From Porticoccaceae bacterium (GTDB lineage: Bacteria > Pseudomonadota > Gammaproteobacteria > Pseudomonadales > Porticoccaceae), in NCBI GenBank assembly GCA_002720735.1, contig PBJN01000019.1:52633-60370 (forward strand): a stretch of 7,738 nucleotides of DNA, given 5' to 3'. Under the pieces are notes generated by a model. That model was not told the DNA's origin, did not search any database, and was given only the letters and a program-made list of their open reading frames with translations. The position numbers were made by a program, and so were the translations under genes. Shown here piece after piece: positions 7,601 to 7,738 of the stretch (positions are counted from its first letter, which is position 1; each line of letters begins with the position of its first letter).

Positions 7601-7738
7601 TAATCTGGATATTAAAATAGACCAATTGATAGTGTCGAATGTAGATATAGGTCAGATTAAATTTCAGTTGCGCTCTGAGGTTTCCGGCGCTGCTTTTGGT
7701 GCTATCGAGGGTAATTTCCTGGGGTTGGAATTTGGTTT
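4617..7738 (+). CDS. yhdP: YhdP family AsmA-like envelope protein (partial, first 1040 aa)
   Basis: A large inner-membrane-anchored protein projecting into the periplasm. In E. coli YhdP, with TamB and YdbH, is implicated in phospholipid transport to the outer membrane. I followed the frame to the right edge with no stop. One N-terminal membrane helix (about 13-31) follows a Lys-rich start. Next comes the family opening ETFIIDRTGARFHLGPLSASW with GLSPVIEVDNIRI (about 46-80), then long beta-strand repeats typical of the AsmA/chorein-like groove. Other blocks resembling E. coli YhdP are RKYLPKKVSPEVKKWLQSSI (about 520-540) and LDDVAIMLPKPLGK (808-821). Full-length YhdP is about 1270 aa, so some 200 residues lie outside the window. 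ATG at 4617 is preferred because GGA is 6 nt upstream; the in-frame ATG at 4596 (7 codons longer) has no ribosome site and coincides with the predicted transcript start. Confidence 0.93.
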   Translation, partial: MISAKKKIRKWISFICIASVLLAVFFLFLYIRELVLNVDQHRDSIETFIIDRTGARFHLGPLSASWNGLSPVIEVDNIRIGDVKAPSLIFTQWHADIDLVKSIWHRSLIWREFSINKIDVSFEENEKGFWQLKGLSKGGGDNLKLIVEPLVYSKSTNIDRLNIDLDFYSGDTYRFRGNKLKLENDLGLHHLELSLLSQRKEALAYLLIEGVGDPLNANDFSAKGYLNAHKFEMSALLAHATKRLIPGFTTVGAHERVRVDGEIWFDVKPGGKTDVKGYINTSNEAENKNMTNLREFKTNLTGWYSPGEDWGVRLQNLEMTLPSKRLEPINIIFEKNMGARWQDFSFFLDGAKLDTLVSFFEDPVENKTSVSTWLNRLQPKGEIIALMAGKDSGKIFADVTLKEFSSANFKGIPRIQDLDAKLSIRGEDSVLKIVDSDGFLIHFPNIFADSFPVISMEGKIFSSWDSAVGSFVISSDLLSAVMDAGHINLQFSTRSEINGGDAGPDVNIIIDGSDIDARYWRKYLPKKVSPEVKKWLQSSILDTTLKEFAYSLRTANSSYFENNRTNQILLDLDHTNFNFHPEWLDASNARGLVMIDDSNVTAVVEYANLGSTTVTNAQIEFRGDDDPLFPQLAVDMHIKSSMAEAVGAIGRSPLKRFLGDPLDWRYGGRQKSSIQLSLPITYEKTSASQAKPVYRVQTSFYDGVLAIPNSALEITEISGDLFYTSDHGFSGDNLSGVFWGERLDAAVSSGLENQKVKFKGIIQPGKISKLIPFAWEELIYGEIKADGVLTIPRKVGHAGTKLRLTSNLDDVAIMLPKPLGKTKSQLRNLEILLDIDDGIEKLRGSVGKEGSIEVKFTDGVFDSGVFSYGRIAEPPSSGTMLFSGYFPHTYIESWFPLADLVQKSNTKSGAWKSLFELQFDSASLAGMTFSDVHASAERGDESMDISFDSAWTSGYLSIPDAEDHFPKLSLNNLNFGSQFLEGGLSKGRLDPKNFPNLDIKIDQLIVSNVDIGQIKFQLRSEVSGAAFGAIEGNFLGLEFG

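Overview
This window looks like a chromosomal housekeeping segment from a gammaproteobacterium. Part of gatCAB is divergent from the cell-shape operon mreB-mreC-mreD, which is followed by a YhdE-type maf gene and then yhdP, an AsmA-like envelope gene. This is the arrangement I know from Pseudomonas and related gammaproteobacteria. Escherichia coli has mreBCD-yhdE-rng-yhdP but lacks gatCAB. The DNA is AT-rich (about 40% G+C by eye) and intergenic spaces are short, which would suit a marine or otherwise streamlined gammaproteobacterium. The lineage is inference; nothing here identifies a genus.

Left part (1-1040, minus strand): the 5' part of gatA, running off the left edge, preceded by a complete gatC. 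Together with gatB (not in the window) they encode the amidotransferase that corrects Glu-tRNA(Gln) and/or Asp-tRNA(Asn). The 272-bp divergent gap (1041-1312) has an extended -10 promoter for gatC. A perfect 9-bp inverted repeat abuts that -10, and a pair of overlapping, mutually exclusive inverted repeats lies further out. I see no convincing mreB promoter.

Middle (1313-4341, plus strand): mreB, mreC (TTG start), mreD (ATGA overlap with mreC) and maf (3-nt gap after mreD). This is a tight operon for the MreBCD elongasome scaffold plus a nucleotide pyrophosphatase. MreB carries an unusual Gly-to-Met change in the VPxGAT loop.

Right part (4342-7738): a 275-bp non-coding gap, then the first ~1040 codons of yhdP, open to the right edge. 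The rng gene (RNase G), which normally lies between maf and yhdP, is absent and I see no remnant. The gap holds a weak terminator-like structure and a 14-bp palindrome overlapping a candidate yhdP promoter.

Taken together, the mre genes build and position the peptidoglycan elongation machinery, and YhdP is implicated in phospholipid delivery to the outer membrane. The region is therefore an envelope-growth locus next to a translation-fidelity operon. I found no mobile element, CRISPR array, tRNA or rRNA, and no previously undescribed multi-gene system. The points worth a second look are regulatory DNA and the missing rng.
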